A DNA stretch of 64,000 nt from Opeltia flavorubescens. Its lineage: Eukaryota; Ascomycota; Lecanoromycetes; Teloschistales; Teloschistaceae. The notes beneath the pieces are model-generated. The model had not been told where the DNA came from. It saw nothing but the letters and a program-made list of their open reading frames with translations, and made no database searches. This document shows, piece after piece, positions 49,700-59,522 of the stretch; position 1 is the first letter of the stretch, and each line of letters opens with the position of its first letter. The stretch covers positions 644,969 to 708,968 of the forward strand of contig KE546966.1 of NCBI GenBank assembly GCA_000442125.1, given 5' to 3'. Position numbers and translations under genes: made by a program.

Positions 49700-50560
49700 T
49701 CAATGAGTCACGGCTCGATTCCTTCTCTCGGCTTGCTTTCCCTTCATGACCTTCTTTCTTTGCGCAATCATGTACGTGTATAGAACATAGGAACCTATGT
49801 AGCCATCCATTAGCTTTCTCTGCAGCTCCAATATTACTTCAGGACGGAGAAATTTGACAAATACATACCCGGTACGTAAATGCCCAACAATCCCCATCCG
49901 ACCCATTTCCACGGTTCCCCAGCCGCTTCACTCGCCTTCCACACCAACACTGCCTCGCTGGAGATACCCACAGGGTATAAGACATAGAACATATTGTACC
50001 TCAACCATGTCATGAATCCAGGAACTGAGCCCCGTAGGTTGAGCACGAAATAGCTGTACCGCACGACCTCCGTAGCCGACCAAGCGACCAGCATACTGCT
50101 GTAGAAGGGAGAAGTGGAGGTCGCATCGGGGAACTGGTTCACAACGCCCCAGACGATGAGTATGCGGGACGCGACTTGCATAAAAGTCGTGAGGAGCGGA
50201 GAGCGGACAAGGCCTGGAGGTATGATCAGCACAATAGTATTACACCAATACGCTTCTTCCCTAGCATTCTGGCAAAAGGAGACCATGAGGCAATAGTTCA
50301 GAGATACGTTGGGGAAACCGGACAAACGTACCAAATGCAGAATGTACAATCTCAAGTACCGCAACTGTCTGCGCCCATTTTGTAAAATCGCCCGCTCCTT
50401 CGTATACGCTCTCTACACCCGTGATTGGGACGAGGAGAACGACGCGACCGAGAACGGAGAACCATAGCAGGGCACAGACTGCATTGTAGGCGCTGAGGTA
50501 CTCTTTGGCTACCTCGCCTTTTGTCAACGGAGGAGGTGCAGGTCGAGCTTCCTGTGCCAT
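49700..50560 (-). CDS. PHS1: very-long-chain 3-hydroxyacyl-CoA dehydratase
   Basis: ER multi-pass enzyme removing water from 3-hydroxyacyl-CoA in fatty-acid elongation (EC 4.2.1.134 family), needed for very-long-chain fatty acids in sphingolipids. Exons 50560..50332, 50213..49869 and 49794..49700 give 222 residues, normal length. The first ATG is at 50560; the open frame extends only a few codons further without an ATG. Hydrophobic segments run from YNAVCALLWFSVLGRVVLLV to YVPGSYVLYTYMIA. The catalytic pair is in RYNMFYVLYPVGISSEAVLV (Tyr in LYP, Glu in SSE). It ends KKVMKGKQAERRN, a lysine-rich cytosolic tail. The intron between exons 1 and 2 is 118 nt. Functionally linked to LCB2, 43 kb away. 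Confidence 0.93.
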
Positions 50561-51102
50561 TTCGCCTGGGTTCAAGAAAGGAGTATGCGTCTAGATTAGC
50601 AATCTGAGGGTTTCGACAATTTCAATAGATGTCAGTAAGTGTCACGCAATACGTGTCGCCTCATGGTGGGACGATGTTGCTTATAACATATTCTAGATGC
50701 GCATAACAATGATAGAGAGCCGCGTCAATGGGATTTAATGTCAATCGTTGGTTCACAGATCCACGGAAGCGAACCACCTCATTAATGACGAGCAGATTTT
50801 TGCTCGAATCCTAGGTCCGCAGGAATTGAGGACATGGGTGAGCGGGTAATTATGTACAAATTCAACCCCAGATGTTGTTGAGACGCTTCTTGGCCATCAA
50901 ATTTATGTTTCCGTGGCCCAGCCAACCCCGACATCGTTTCTATGCCAATCAACATGATCCAGCCCACACTATGTCCATCCGTCTTATCGCTTGGGACCAC
51001 TCAATATGCCGCTGACGCTTAAAGGGTTATTTTTGCCCATCACCAGCGCCGGCGCAAGTTGCCTCATGCCTCTAACTGTGGTTTGCCCAGGTGGCGGCCC
51101 TC
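50561..51102. other. intergenic, PHS1 promoter
   Basis: Between the PHS1 start and the stop of the RING gene, both minus-strand. No coding signal. Confidence 0.5.
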
Positions 51103-52228
51103 CTAAAGATATACCTGGAAGAATGATTTCGCTCCTGATATAGCTTTGGTATTACTGCATCCCTCGACAACACACTTAGTAAATGATTTCGTCGGAGCCA
51201 CCCGAGGACCCTTCGCCCGTTTGTTTGGGGAACGATTTTTTGTGCATTCGCCGCAATACACCTGCGTCTAATCAGCCAATACCAAATGAAGTGAAAATCA
51301 CTGCTCGCACATGACCGCATGCTTTGATAACCCAAACCTGTCGCTTGATATCATCTTTCCCTAAACCAAGCTCGTCTTCGCAGTTGGGGCAGACTAGTAC
51401 ATCCTCTTCCTTCGGAGATCTTGTAAATCCTGAGCGTGGAGGTGACGGTGCATCGTAAGTCGGTAAAGGTGGCTGAGCCTGTCTAGGCCCGGAATCTTCG
51501 CCCATGCGAAACCCTTGTGTCACAAAGTCGAGTTCGCCTGGTAGAATAATATCCCTCCCTTCGTGCCCGAGTAGCATATCGGCCGCAGAATGAGGATGAT
51601 TTGAGTGGAGAAGCTGATGAAAGTGGCGAGCTGTCTGTTGGTGAAGTTGCCGCTGCCTTTCCCTGCCCTGAGCATGGTGCCGAAGTGCTCCCCACCCATC
51701 GACCGGTCCTACAGCGAAAGGATGGTGTTGGCCATGTGACGAGCCTGGTGGTCGCAAATTTGCCCGAGGATGTCTAGCCTCTTGCCTTCGTATTTGTTCG
51801 GCATCACTGGTGGGCTGAGAGCGGATCGACCGAACCTCAAGCAGTTCGAGATCTGGGCTTTGGCTTACGTTATCAAAAGGTGCTCCTGGGTTCTCTTCAT
51901 CAAGGTCGATAATGTTTGTGATTCTACGATATGTATCGCTGGTAGGTGGTATACCGGAGGATGCACTGGGTCTTGCACTTCGGTGGATCTGAGAGTGGGT
52001 TACACTAGGAGTGTTATCATCGGTAAGGTCGATAACCCCAGGAGCAGCTGACGGAGGCGCAGGTCTTCGATAATCAAAACCATCACCAGGAAATCTGAAA
52101 TTTGGTAGATTGGACATTCCAAAATTCGACAAAGAATTAAAGATGGAGCCTGAAGATGCAGATGCGGAAGCAGTGGAGAGTTGGGGATCTCTGGACGAAA
52201 TTGGGTGACTTGATGATTCGTTTGACAT
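51103..52228 (-). CDS. RING protein with SUMO-interacting-like motifs
   Basis: Likely subunit of a SUMO-targeted ubiquitin ligase (Slx5/Rfp-like), which ubiquitinates sumoylated nuclear proteins in genome maintenance. Exons 52228..51311 and 51261..51103, joined IKACGH/VYCGECTKN, give 358 residues. The Met at 52228 is chosen because upstream frame is low-complexity. The N-terminal half is disordered with three hydrophobic-acidic motifs: GVIDLTDDN, NIIDLDEEN and LELLEVRS. These are of the type that binds SUMO. The C-terminal zinc-binding region is CPNC..WVIKACGHVYCGECT..KCVVEGC. It ends KSFFQVYL, which is typical of the fungal family. RING plus clustered SIM-like motifs is the basis for the call; it is inference, and the family is often labelled only as RING zinc finger or cell cycle control protein. 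Confidence 0.75.
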
Positions 52229-53188
52229 CTGACTATGTGTTCTCTGATAATAGAAGAGGGTCAGTCTTCTCCATAACTTCTCAAAGATAATACCGCTTGC
52301 TAACATCCGGGTAACTCACCTTTAGATTACGTAGAGTGCTGTTAAGAAGAGATGAGACTGAGAGCGAGCTTTCCATGATACCTGCCGGGTTGCGGCAACC
52401 ATGGACGAAAGAAGTCTTTTGTTCGCAAAGATGAGAGTGAATAGTAAGAAAGAGGATTAGTTGATCAGTTGATCGAACGGTATTGGTGCAAGGTCCTGTT
52501 ATTCAAGTGTTCTTGTGAAGTTATTAGAAACGGGTAATACGAGTGGAGGTTAGGTGCCCGCATCTGAAGCTTCCATTGCGAGGCCAGAACAACGAGGGTT
52601 AGCGGTTGATCGAGGACGCCACGACGCCACGACTTTTCCAATGCAGGCCCCAGAATTCTAACGATCACCAAAAAATCTTGTACATCTTATGTTGGATATA
52701 ATGACATATCATTTACTTTGTATTCAACAATTTTCTGATGTTGTTTGCGAAGATGGTTATGTAAACCAACTTCACTATAACCAGTCTTGGGCGCCAGTAA
52801 AACAGCGAACATGGGAGGCTGCGTTGGCACACGGTCACCGCAGGAGTTGCTACAGAAATCACACATGACATCTCTCGACTATTCAAAATAAAAATAAATA
52901 CTTTATTAATCCTTATAATCGAGAGTGTTCATCAAAGTTTCGGTATGCTTTAGTTGGAAATCATTGTATCGCTTCCTCTATGCACTTTTTTTGCTATCCG
53001 ATGGCTTTGCTCGTCCGCATATTAATGTGCAATTGATTGGAGCTTCACGCTTCTTCTATCGCTCCAGCATGGAAAGGCTCACTCACTTGACCTGTGGCTC
53101 CTCCGATTTCGTCATCCCTTTCTAGCTATAATACAGCGCTTTGAATGGAAAAAAAGGTTGAAAACCCCCTCCGATTTCTCAGTATGTT
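52229..53188. other. intergenic
   Basis: Holds the RING gene promoter and the 3' end of PRP19. From 52680 to 53110 it is AT-rich. A 66-codon frame at 52925-53125 has no features. No gene called. Confidence 0.5.
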
Positions 53189-54829
53189 TCATTTGTCGGT
53201 CACGGTGGTGATGGACCCCTCCGCATCCAGACAAAATATTGTCCTAGCGTCGAGACCCCATGCTACCGCTACAGATGGCACAGCAGTCTTTAACGGCTCC
53301 GACCATTCCTTGGTGGATTTGGAATACTGCTGCACCACTAGCCCACCCGGACCTGCGATTGCAAGGAATTGTCCGCTAAAATCCCATTGTACAGCTGCTA
53401 TTGGACTTGTGTTGTCTATGGTGTGGACCACGGCGGCTTTGCGAAGATCCCAGATCGATACAGAGGTAGAGCCTTTCGCCGCCGTTGCCAGCCATATGCC
53501 GTTCTCTGAAAACGAAATCGTCGTTACTGGTCCAGTAGAGTCAAAGTTCGCTGCGTTCGTCAGACTTTTCACATCAAAAAGCTTGATTTGGCAGTCAACG
53601 CCTCCAGCAGCGAAAAGGTGGCCATCCGGATGGAACCCGGCAGTGGTGAGTGCTAAGTCTGGTCAGCATGATGCAGAACTACGTGGTGTAACTTTGCCCA
53701 ATCCTACCTGCATCTGTGAGAACCTGGGTGGCAACCGTGCCTGATGAGAGGTCGTAAAAGACAAAACTTTTGTCGACACCGACGGACGCAAGGATGTCAC
53801 CACTGGGATGCAGCGCAAGTGCCATAACTTCGCCAGCGTGACGGGAGAAACTCGAGACTTCTGCCTTATTTTCGTATATCTTGACGTTGCCAGCAGAAGT
53901 TGAAGCGACAGCCTGATCTCCAATCCACAAAACGTCCGTCACGGCACCTGGCCCCGCGTCCATCTCTTGGACAAAAGCTTTCTCAGAGATGGAGAATACA
54001 CCAAGCTTTCCATCCGTTCCCCCGACGAGCACAGAGTCGGAACGTTCGTTTAAAGCGAGCGATCGTGTATTTGTGTAGAGTGGCTTGGCTTTCTCTACTG
54101 GTGAGAAGGAATTGAGGGCTTTGGAGGTTACCCAACCATCTGGTATAGGCCGTTTTCTCCTTGTCTTCGAGAGTCTATTACAGTTAGAGAGCCGTAGTTG
54201 AGAGTTCGATGAGTTTGATCCTCGTACCTTTCCTGAGTCGCCTCCACTTTGGCCACGAGATCTCTTGATAATTCAGAGCTGTCTACCTGCATAGCCTCGC
54301 CATTCGCTGATTGACCTCCGTGAACCGATACTCTTGACAGCGCCTCGCGAGCCTCATCCCTATCTCGAGACAGGCGTGCAATCACCCGGACTGCTGCATC
54401 GTGTTGATATAATGCGGTGCTCAGCTCTTGCCTTGTCTGGGAAAGCTGCTGCCGTAAAGTGTATGTCTCTAGAGCGAGCGCGTCCCATTCGTTTTGAAAC
54501 ACAGAAAGTAGTGAAGGTATTGAGGTGAGAGTTGGTGGCCGAGGTCGGACCGTCCTCGACGTTCTGAGCTCAATCAAGTCGTCCGTGGAAAGGTCCTCAT
54601 CGGTTACCGGGTCCCGGCCATTCTCCGCTATGTACGCTTCTATGAGACGTTTCTCAAAAACAGTCCCTGGCTGGTCAGCATATCTAGCCAAACGTTGGTT
54701 CGATGTCAATATCTTACCACTCTTTCGTGAAGCTACAGGATTTTGGGGTGCCTCCCCGGAAACTTGTAGGTATCAGTTATAAGATCAATGAGTATGCTTC
54801 AGGACAGAGTACTGACTTGCGCAAAGCAT
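53189..54829 (-). CDS. PRP19: Prp19 U-box splicing ubiquitin ligase
   Basis: Scaffold and E3 ligase of the NineTeen complex, required for spliceosome activation and also used in DNA repair. Five exons: 54829..54817, 54762..54718, 54666..54228, 54174..53708 and 53652..53189, for 475 residues. The first two exons are only 13 and 45 nt and give MLCAISGEAPQNPVASRKSG/TVFEKRLIEAYI, the conserved U-box start. The U-box ends ENGRDPVTDEDLSTDDLI. A coiled coil for tetramerisation is at about 90-160. The seven-bladed WD40 domain is at about 195-475, with HAGEVMALALHPSGDILASVGVDKS and FHPDGHLFAAGGVDCQIKLFD. A MITE-like element ends about 120 bases upstream of the ATG. Confidence 0.94.
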
Positions 54830-54894
54830 TCTGACTGTTTCGGGGTGTAGAAGTGCACTTAATTGACCGTTTAGAAATTAGGAGGAAACTTTTT

Positions 54895-54904
54895 GCGGCG
54901 CCGC
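54895..54904. repeat. GC palindrome
   Basis: GCGGCGCCGC, a perfect 10-bp palindrome in AT-rich sequence 66 bases upstream of the PRP19 start; could be a dimer-binding site, or chance. Confidence 0.5.
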
Positions 54905-54957
54905 ATATTTTGCTAACTGGATGCCAAGCCTTGAGTAAAAAAGAGTCTAGCCTTGGA

Positions 54958-54982
54958 GGGTAGCAAAAAAAGTGAATCAAGG
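54958..54982 (+). repeat. left terminal inverted repeat
   Basis: 25 bp, exact reverse complement of 55171-55195. Starts GGGTAGC and ends GAATCAAGG. Confidence 0.92.
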
Positions 54983-55170
54983 GCCGCGCCTTGGCACTTG
55001 AACACCACAGTAATCGCTTGATAAATAATCTATGAAAACCCTCGACTACCTTAATAAAACCGGATAACTTCTAGAATACTAATATCATAATTACTATCTA
55101 AGCTACGTGCGTAAATTTTTGTACGAGATCTGGCGACTTGTGGCTGAAAATCAAGGTGTCGCATCATTCG

Positions 55171-55195
55171 CCTTGATTCACTTTTTTTGCTACCC
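55171..55195 (-). repeat. right terminal inverted repeat
   Basis: 25 bp, exact reverse complement of 54958-54982. Confidence 0.92.
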
Positions 55196-55571
55196 GGGGG
55201 CTAGCTACGATTGCAATCATAATATTCCGTAACACTGGAAAAGACACTGCCTAATCATTCTATGGCTTCATAACTTGTCCCAATGAGCAATGTTCCTTGT
55301 TCTAGAGAATTGGCCTGGCTCTCGATTCGTGGGTCCGACGCACAATGCCTTCATCTAACCAGCGTCACCAAGCGTTACAATTCTCCCTACTTACCTTTGT
55401 AAAATGAATGACAGCTTTTTGGACGCACTTTGTGCTGTATGGAATTAGCTGATATATCGAATTTACAGAATGTACAGCTAGACAGTCTCGTGGCGGTAGA
55501 TGTAAAGATCACTTCCTGAACACGTATCAGAGATCTTTTGTACGGCATACGAGTCAATGTCTTAGCCATGT

Positions 55572-56154
55572 TCAGTCATCCTGAAACGAAAGCTTCTGTC
55601 TCTTCGCCTTTTTAGGTTTCTGACTCTTTGTTGACTCTGGTTTCCCTGCAAAGCCTACGGCTTCGTCTATTATGCTACCATCTCCGATGACCTTAGCTGA
55701 TCTTTTCTTTGACGCTGCGCCAATAACGGCTATTTGCTGCTTTGAAGGTGCCTTATGCATCACAGCTCTCACGTCATCAGGTTCAGACGACGGTCCCATT
55801 GGAATACATGCTTTTCCAGCTTGGGCTGAGGGCTCCTCTGCGGTAGCGAACGGACCATCCTGATCTTCGGTGACCTTATCATCCATCAAAGCATCGTATT
55901 CAGACTTTGAGATCGGCTCATGAGGATCTGCCTCATGGACATACACCGGCTCATCCCCGTCTTCTTCGGTCGAATTTCTCTGCTTTCTTGGCCGAGCTAG
56001 CGGTTGCTGATGTCTGGCCGAATCTGTACCTCCGTATTGAACTTTCAGCTTCCTTAGAAATGCTGGCTCGTTGGACTCTGCGATTGAATAAGAACGATGT
56101 TTTGACGTACAATTAACACGTACCATAGGTCAGACTCTTGGCATTGAACGACAT
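55572..56154 (-). CDS. DUF4604 protein
   Basis: Small nuclear-type protein of the DUF4604 family, function unknown. Exons 56154..56124 and 56077..55572 join MSFNAKSLTY/ESNEPAFLRKLKVQYGG, 178 residues. The N-terminus (SNEPAFLRKLKxQYGG followed by RHQQPLARPRK) is the family signature. An acidic stretch (STEEDGDEPVYVHE) and ISKSEYDALM follow. The tail ends with a strongly basic KSQKPKKAKRQKLSFQDD, a likely nuclear localisation signal. The open frame continues from 56126 with an internal Met, but only the spliced form gives the conserved first ten residues. Confidence 0.85.
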
Positions 56155-57059
56155 CTCAACTTTAATGGCGTCGCATGTTACTGGACTTTACCTCGCGCAC
56201 AAGTTGTTGAAATATATCGGGAATGTAGTAGAACACAAGCGAGCGTTCAACGGGAAAGGTGTACGATAAAGCCCCAATGCAGGTACTGGCAGCACCAAGG
56301 CGATGCACCTCAAAGCCGTCTTAGACCTTTGCCTGAGCTCATTCCGTGTTCCATATTATTCTCCTACAGAAACAGAGTCAAGATATGCGTTCTAATGTGA
56401 TCTCAAATGTTCATATCGAATATCAGGTTTCCAGTTGCATCATTGGAGTATTGATAAGATTATAACCAGATTTGTCGACCTGGTGCTTGATCCTTGAGCT
56501 AGGCTCCATTTGGCAAGTCAAATAATGGAGTGGATGTCCGACTATCTTAATACAGTTTCTAAACGCCTCCTTTGAAGAACCTTTAACCTCTCCTCCACGT
56601 ATAAATCCATGTGCAAGTCCCTTTCGAACTTCCTAGTGACCTTATCAGCTTGAAAACTCTACCTTCCTTTTTAAACTCTACTCGATCAATCCTGTGTCAC
56701 TATACGGAAGCGCGATATTTACTCGACAACCTCCTATTCACCCATTGGATTACCCCGGTCGTCGATCTCATCCTCCCAGCATCTACTAGGGAATATAATG
56801 ACACATACTGCGGCTGTCCTGAGTAGGAGGATGTCAGCATAGCGAAAGGCATTCTTATGGACACCTCGGCACCACTACAATACCATTTTGTATCTCCTTT
56901 AACAAACTCCTCTCCCAGTTAGGGTCGCTTTGAGCTGGTCCCCGGTTCCCACAACATCCACCGCACTGAGTCCAAACCATCTGGTAAGGTCAGAGTCGCA
57001 TGCGAAAAGGCATTGGTATCTGAATCGTCAAAAACGGAGGGGTGAGGAGTGGTGGCACA
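56155..57059. promoter_or_regulatory. divergent promoter region, DUF4604 gene / mannosyltransferase
   Basis: Both neighbours start at the edges of this 905-base gap and diverge. Short frames inside (for example 56611-56826) have no features. Confidence 0.5.
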
Positions 57060-58800
57060 ATGGGTTTTGTCCAAAAACTTGTAAAGCGAATACCGTCGGC
57101 GGCAAGTCCTCCTCCATTGGACGATCCCTCGCGAGAGAAACTTCGGATATCATCCAGATTGGCCTTCTTTCGGCGGCGGATACGCTTGAATGGGAACTCA
57201 AAGATATCCATACCACTCGGCGCTGTGCTCCTGTTTCCATGTATCGTCATTATACTGATCCTTGTTCTGATCGTTCGACATCCTTCTTCGACTGGTAGTA
57301 TGTTGATGCCTGCAGGAGCACCGCCAACTATAAGGTTCGTTAAGTGTTCATGGTCCTTGACACCGATGTTACTGCTTCACAATCCGCTAAGTAGAGAACA
57401 GGAAAATAAGCGAGAGAAACGACAAAGTTTTTGCAACTGGATGTCTCGAACCACAGACAAACGGGGCTCGAGCGAATGCTGTTCTTGTAGTGCTGGCGCG
57501 AAATCAAGAGTTGGATGGTGTGATACAATCCATCAAATCGTTAGAACGGCACTTCAACCGATGGTTCCATTATCCATATGTTTTTCTCAACGACGGTGAT
57601 TTTGACGCCACATTTCGAGACACTATATTGAATTACACAAGTGCGCCCGTCGAGTTCGGAAAAATCGATCCGACCATGTGGGGATATCCGGATTGGGTCA
57701 ACGTTGATGTGGCAAGGGAAGGCATAAGGAAGCAGGGCGACAAAGTCATAATGTACGGGGGAATGGAAAGCTATCACCACATGTGCAGGTTCTACTCGGG
57801 GTGAGATGGTCCATTTTTGTTGTCTTGAGTCTATACTAAGGTCGAATAGGTTTTTTTACAAGCACGAGCTGCTGCAGAAGTACGATTGGTACTGGCGTAT
57901 TGAGCCAGAGATCAAATATTTCTGCGACATCACATAGTGAGGCGGATTCTCTTCGAGCTTGGTGTCTTCTAATGAACCTTAGTGATCCCTTCATACATAT
58001 GGAACGAGCGAACAAGACATACGGATTCACAATCGCGGTTAAAGAGCTTAAAGAGACCGTGCCAAACATCTTTCGATATGCCTCAGCCTACATGCGAAAT
58101 AACAATTTGACATCTCAAGGACTGTGGGAGATGTTCGCGACGAAGACCAAAGATGAAGAGAAACCGAAATTATTGCCAATTGACGATCCAAAATACAAAC
58201 CTCCGCTCCCTGAAGAGATTTTGAATACACAAGCCGGACACAAAGGTTTACCGGATATCGACTCAGAGGCAATGGAGGGAGAGAAGTACAACATGTGTCA
58301 CTTCTGGAGCAATTTCGAAATCGCCAGATTGGACTGGTTTCGAAGTAAAGAGTACAACGACTTCTTCAATGTCATGGATAGGAGCGGGGGGTTTTGGATG
58401 GAAAGAGTGAGTTTCGGATCAGTTATCAAGAGCTTTCAGCTAACATCTTATGCAGTGGGGTGATGCACCGATTCATTCCTTGGCTACAGGCGCCCTCCTG
58501 GCTCCACGAGATATTCATTACTTCCGTGACATTGGCTATAGGCATACAACAATACAGCATTGTCCCGCGAACGCCCCTGGAAACCGACAACTTCCAAGGC
58601 CTCCATACCTGGAGATGACCACGTTAGATGAGAAGAAGAGGAAAGAGGAAGATGATTACTGGGAACAATGGGACACTGTCAAGGAGAATGGCGTTGGATG
58701 TCGATGTAGATGTGACACCGATATTGTGGATGTTGAAGGCAAGCATGGCAGCTGTCTAGCGGAATGGGTCGAGGTAGCCGGAGGATGGGCTTCAGCGTAG
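57060..58800 (+). CDS. GT15 alpha-1,2-mannosyltransferase (Kre2/Ktr family)
   Basis: Golgi type II membrane enzyme that adds mannose to O- and N-glycans. Five exons: 57060..57334, 57402..57800, 57850..57936, 57983..58406 and 58456..58800, for 509 residues. A cytosolic basic N-terminus precedes the signal-anchor SIPLGAVLLFPCIVIILILV (about 50-75). The luminal GT15 domain shows ANAVLVVLARNQELDGVIQS, FNRWFHYPYVFLND, and YGGMESYHHMCRFYSGFFYKH. It continues with WRIEPEIKYFCDITYDPF, NMCHFWSNFEIARLDWFR and GFWMERWGDAPIHSLA, all family hallmarks. The join after exon 1 (PPTIR/KISERND) lies in the poorly conserved stem, so the exact donor (57335 or slightly later) is uncertain. The acidic Cys-rich tail (VGCRCRCDTD) is expected. 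Which Kre2/Ktr paralogue it is cannot be told. Confidence 0.9.
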
Positions 58801-59399
58801 GAGCGCACAGTCTATGACCTTTCTTATATCTCTCTTACCTTCTTGTCACGCAGCCCCAAAAAAGGGGCGGTATCTCGCTAAATACCAGCATTGGGATTGG
58901 AATCACGGAAAGCACATACAGCACGTCCGACTCGGACGATTAATGATCAAATCTAATAAACAAACCTCTCACACAACTTTTGAAGTGAGCGTCCTCCAAT
59001 GGTGGTAGGGTCAATAGTAGCGGAGATCTCTAGGGCTATTTCAAGCTCTATTTCAAGCTCTCTTCAACGATAAGGTTATCACGGCCTGCAGGACGAACTA
59101 TTCCCTTCTGAGCGTGTTAGGCATCGACATCCCACCTCGACCCCTCCTCCGTCACCTCCAGCTCCTTCAACAGATTCATGCACAACATCTGTTGCTTCTG
59201 ACATGATCATGATACTTCCTCCCTGAATGACTTCTTGTCCCTCATAATTGTACTGTTGCTCCATATGATCGACACCTGCAATCCTTTGGCAGCAGGTTCA
59301 TCATATTGAGCAGAATTCCCGAAACTGACGACTTGAGTCACAAGGCTACCAACCGCTTAATTTAAACAACTCTTCTAGGCGGAAGCTTTCTGCTTCTCA
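58801..59399. other. intergenic
   Basis: Between the mannosyltransferase stop and the open frame of the next gene; contains a short duplicated segment (ctatttcaagctct, twice near 59034-59062). No coding signal. Confidence 0.5.
59034..59062 (+). repeat. short tandem duplication
   Basis: CTATTTCAAGCTCT occurs twice almost back to back in the upstream region of the gene at 59523. Confidence 0.5.
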
Positions 59400-59522
59400 T
59401 TGCACGTGGAAGGTACGCTGAGTGACCCACTTCTCATATCTTTCGATCTCTCATTCCCGTTGCTGTATCCCTTCACCACTGTCAGCATCCTTGCAACCTT
59501 TGTTCGGGAGCAGCACTTCCTG

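Larger units (their letters stand above)
54950..55201. mobile_element. MITE-like element with terminal inverted repeats
   Basis: 252-bp non-coding element. Terminal inverted repeats of 25 bp match perfectly (54958-54982 and 55171-55195; they begin GGGTAGC, contain a run of seven A, and end GTGAATCAAGG). Weaker similarity extends outward to GCC at each end, where a TA dinucleotide flanks both sides (54948-54949 and 55202-55203). The interior is AT-rich and has no open frame. Size, perfect TIRs, lack of coding capacity and TA flanks suit a non-autonomous Tc1/mariner-pogo-type miniature element. Only one copy is visible here, so the MITE call is inference. It sits about 120 bases upstream of the PRP19 start codon. 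Confidence 0.78.
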
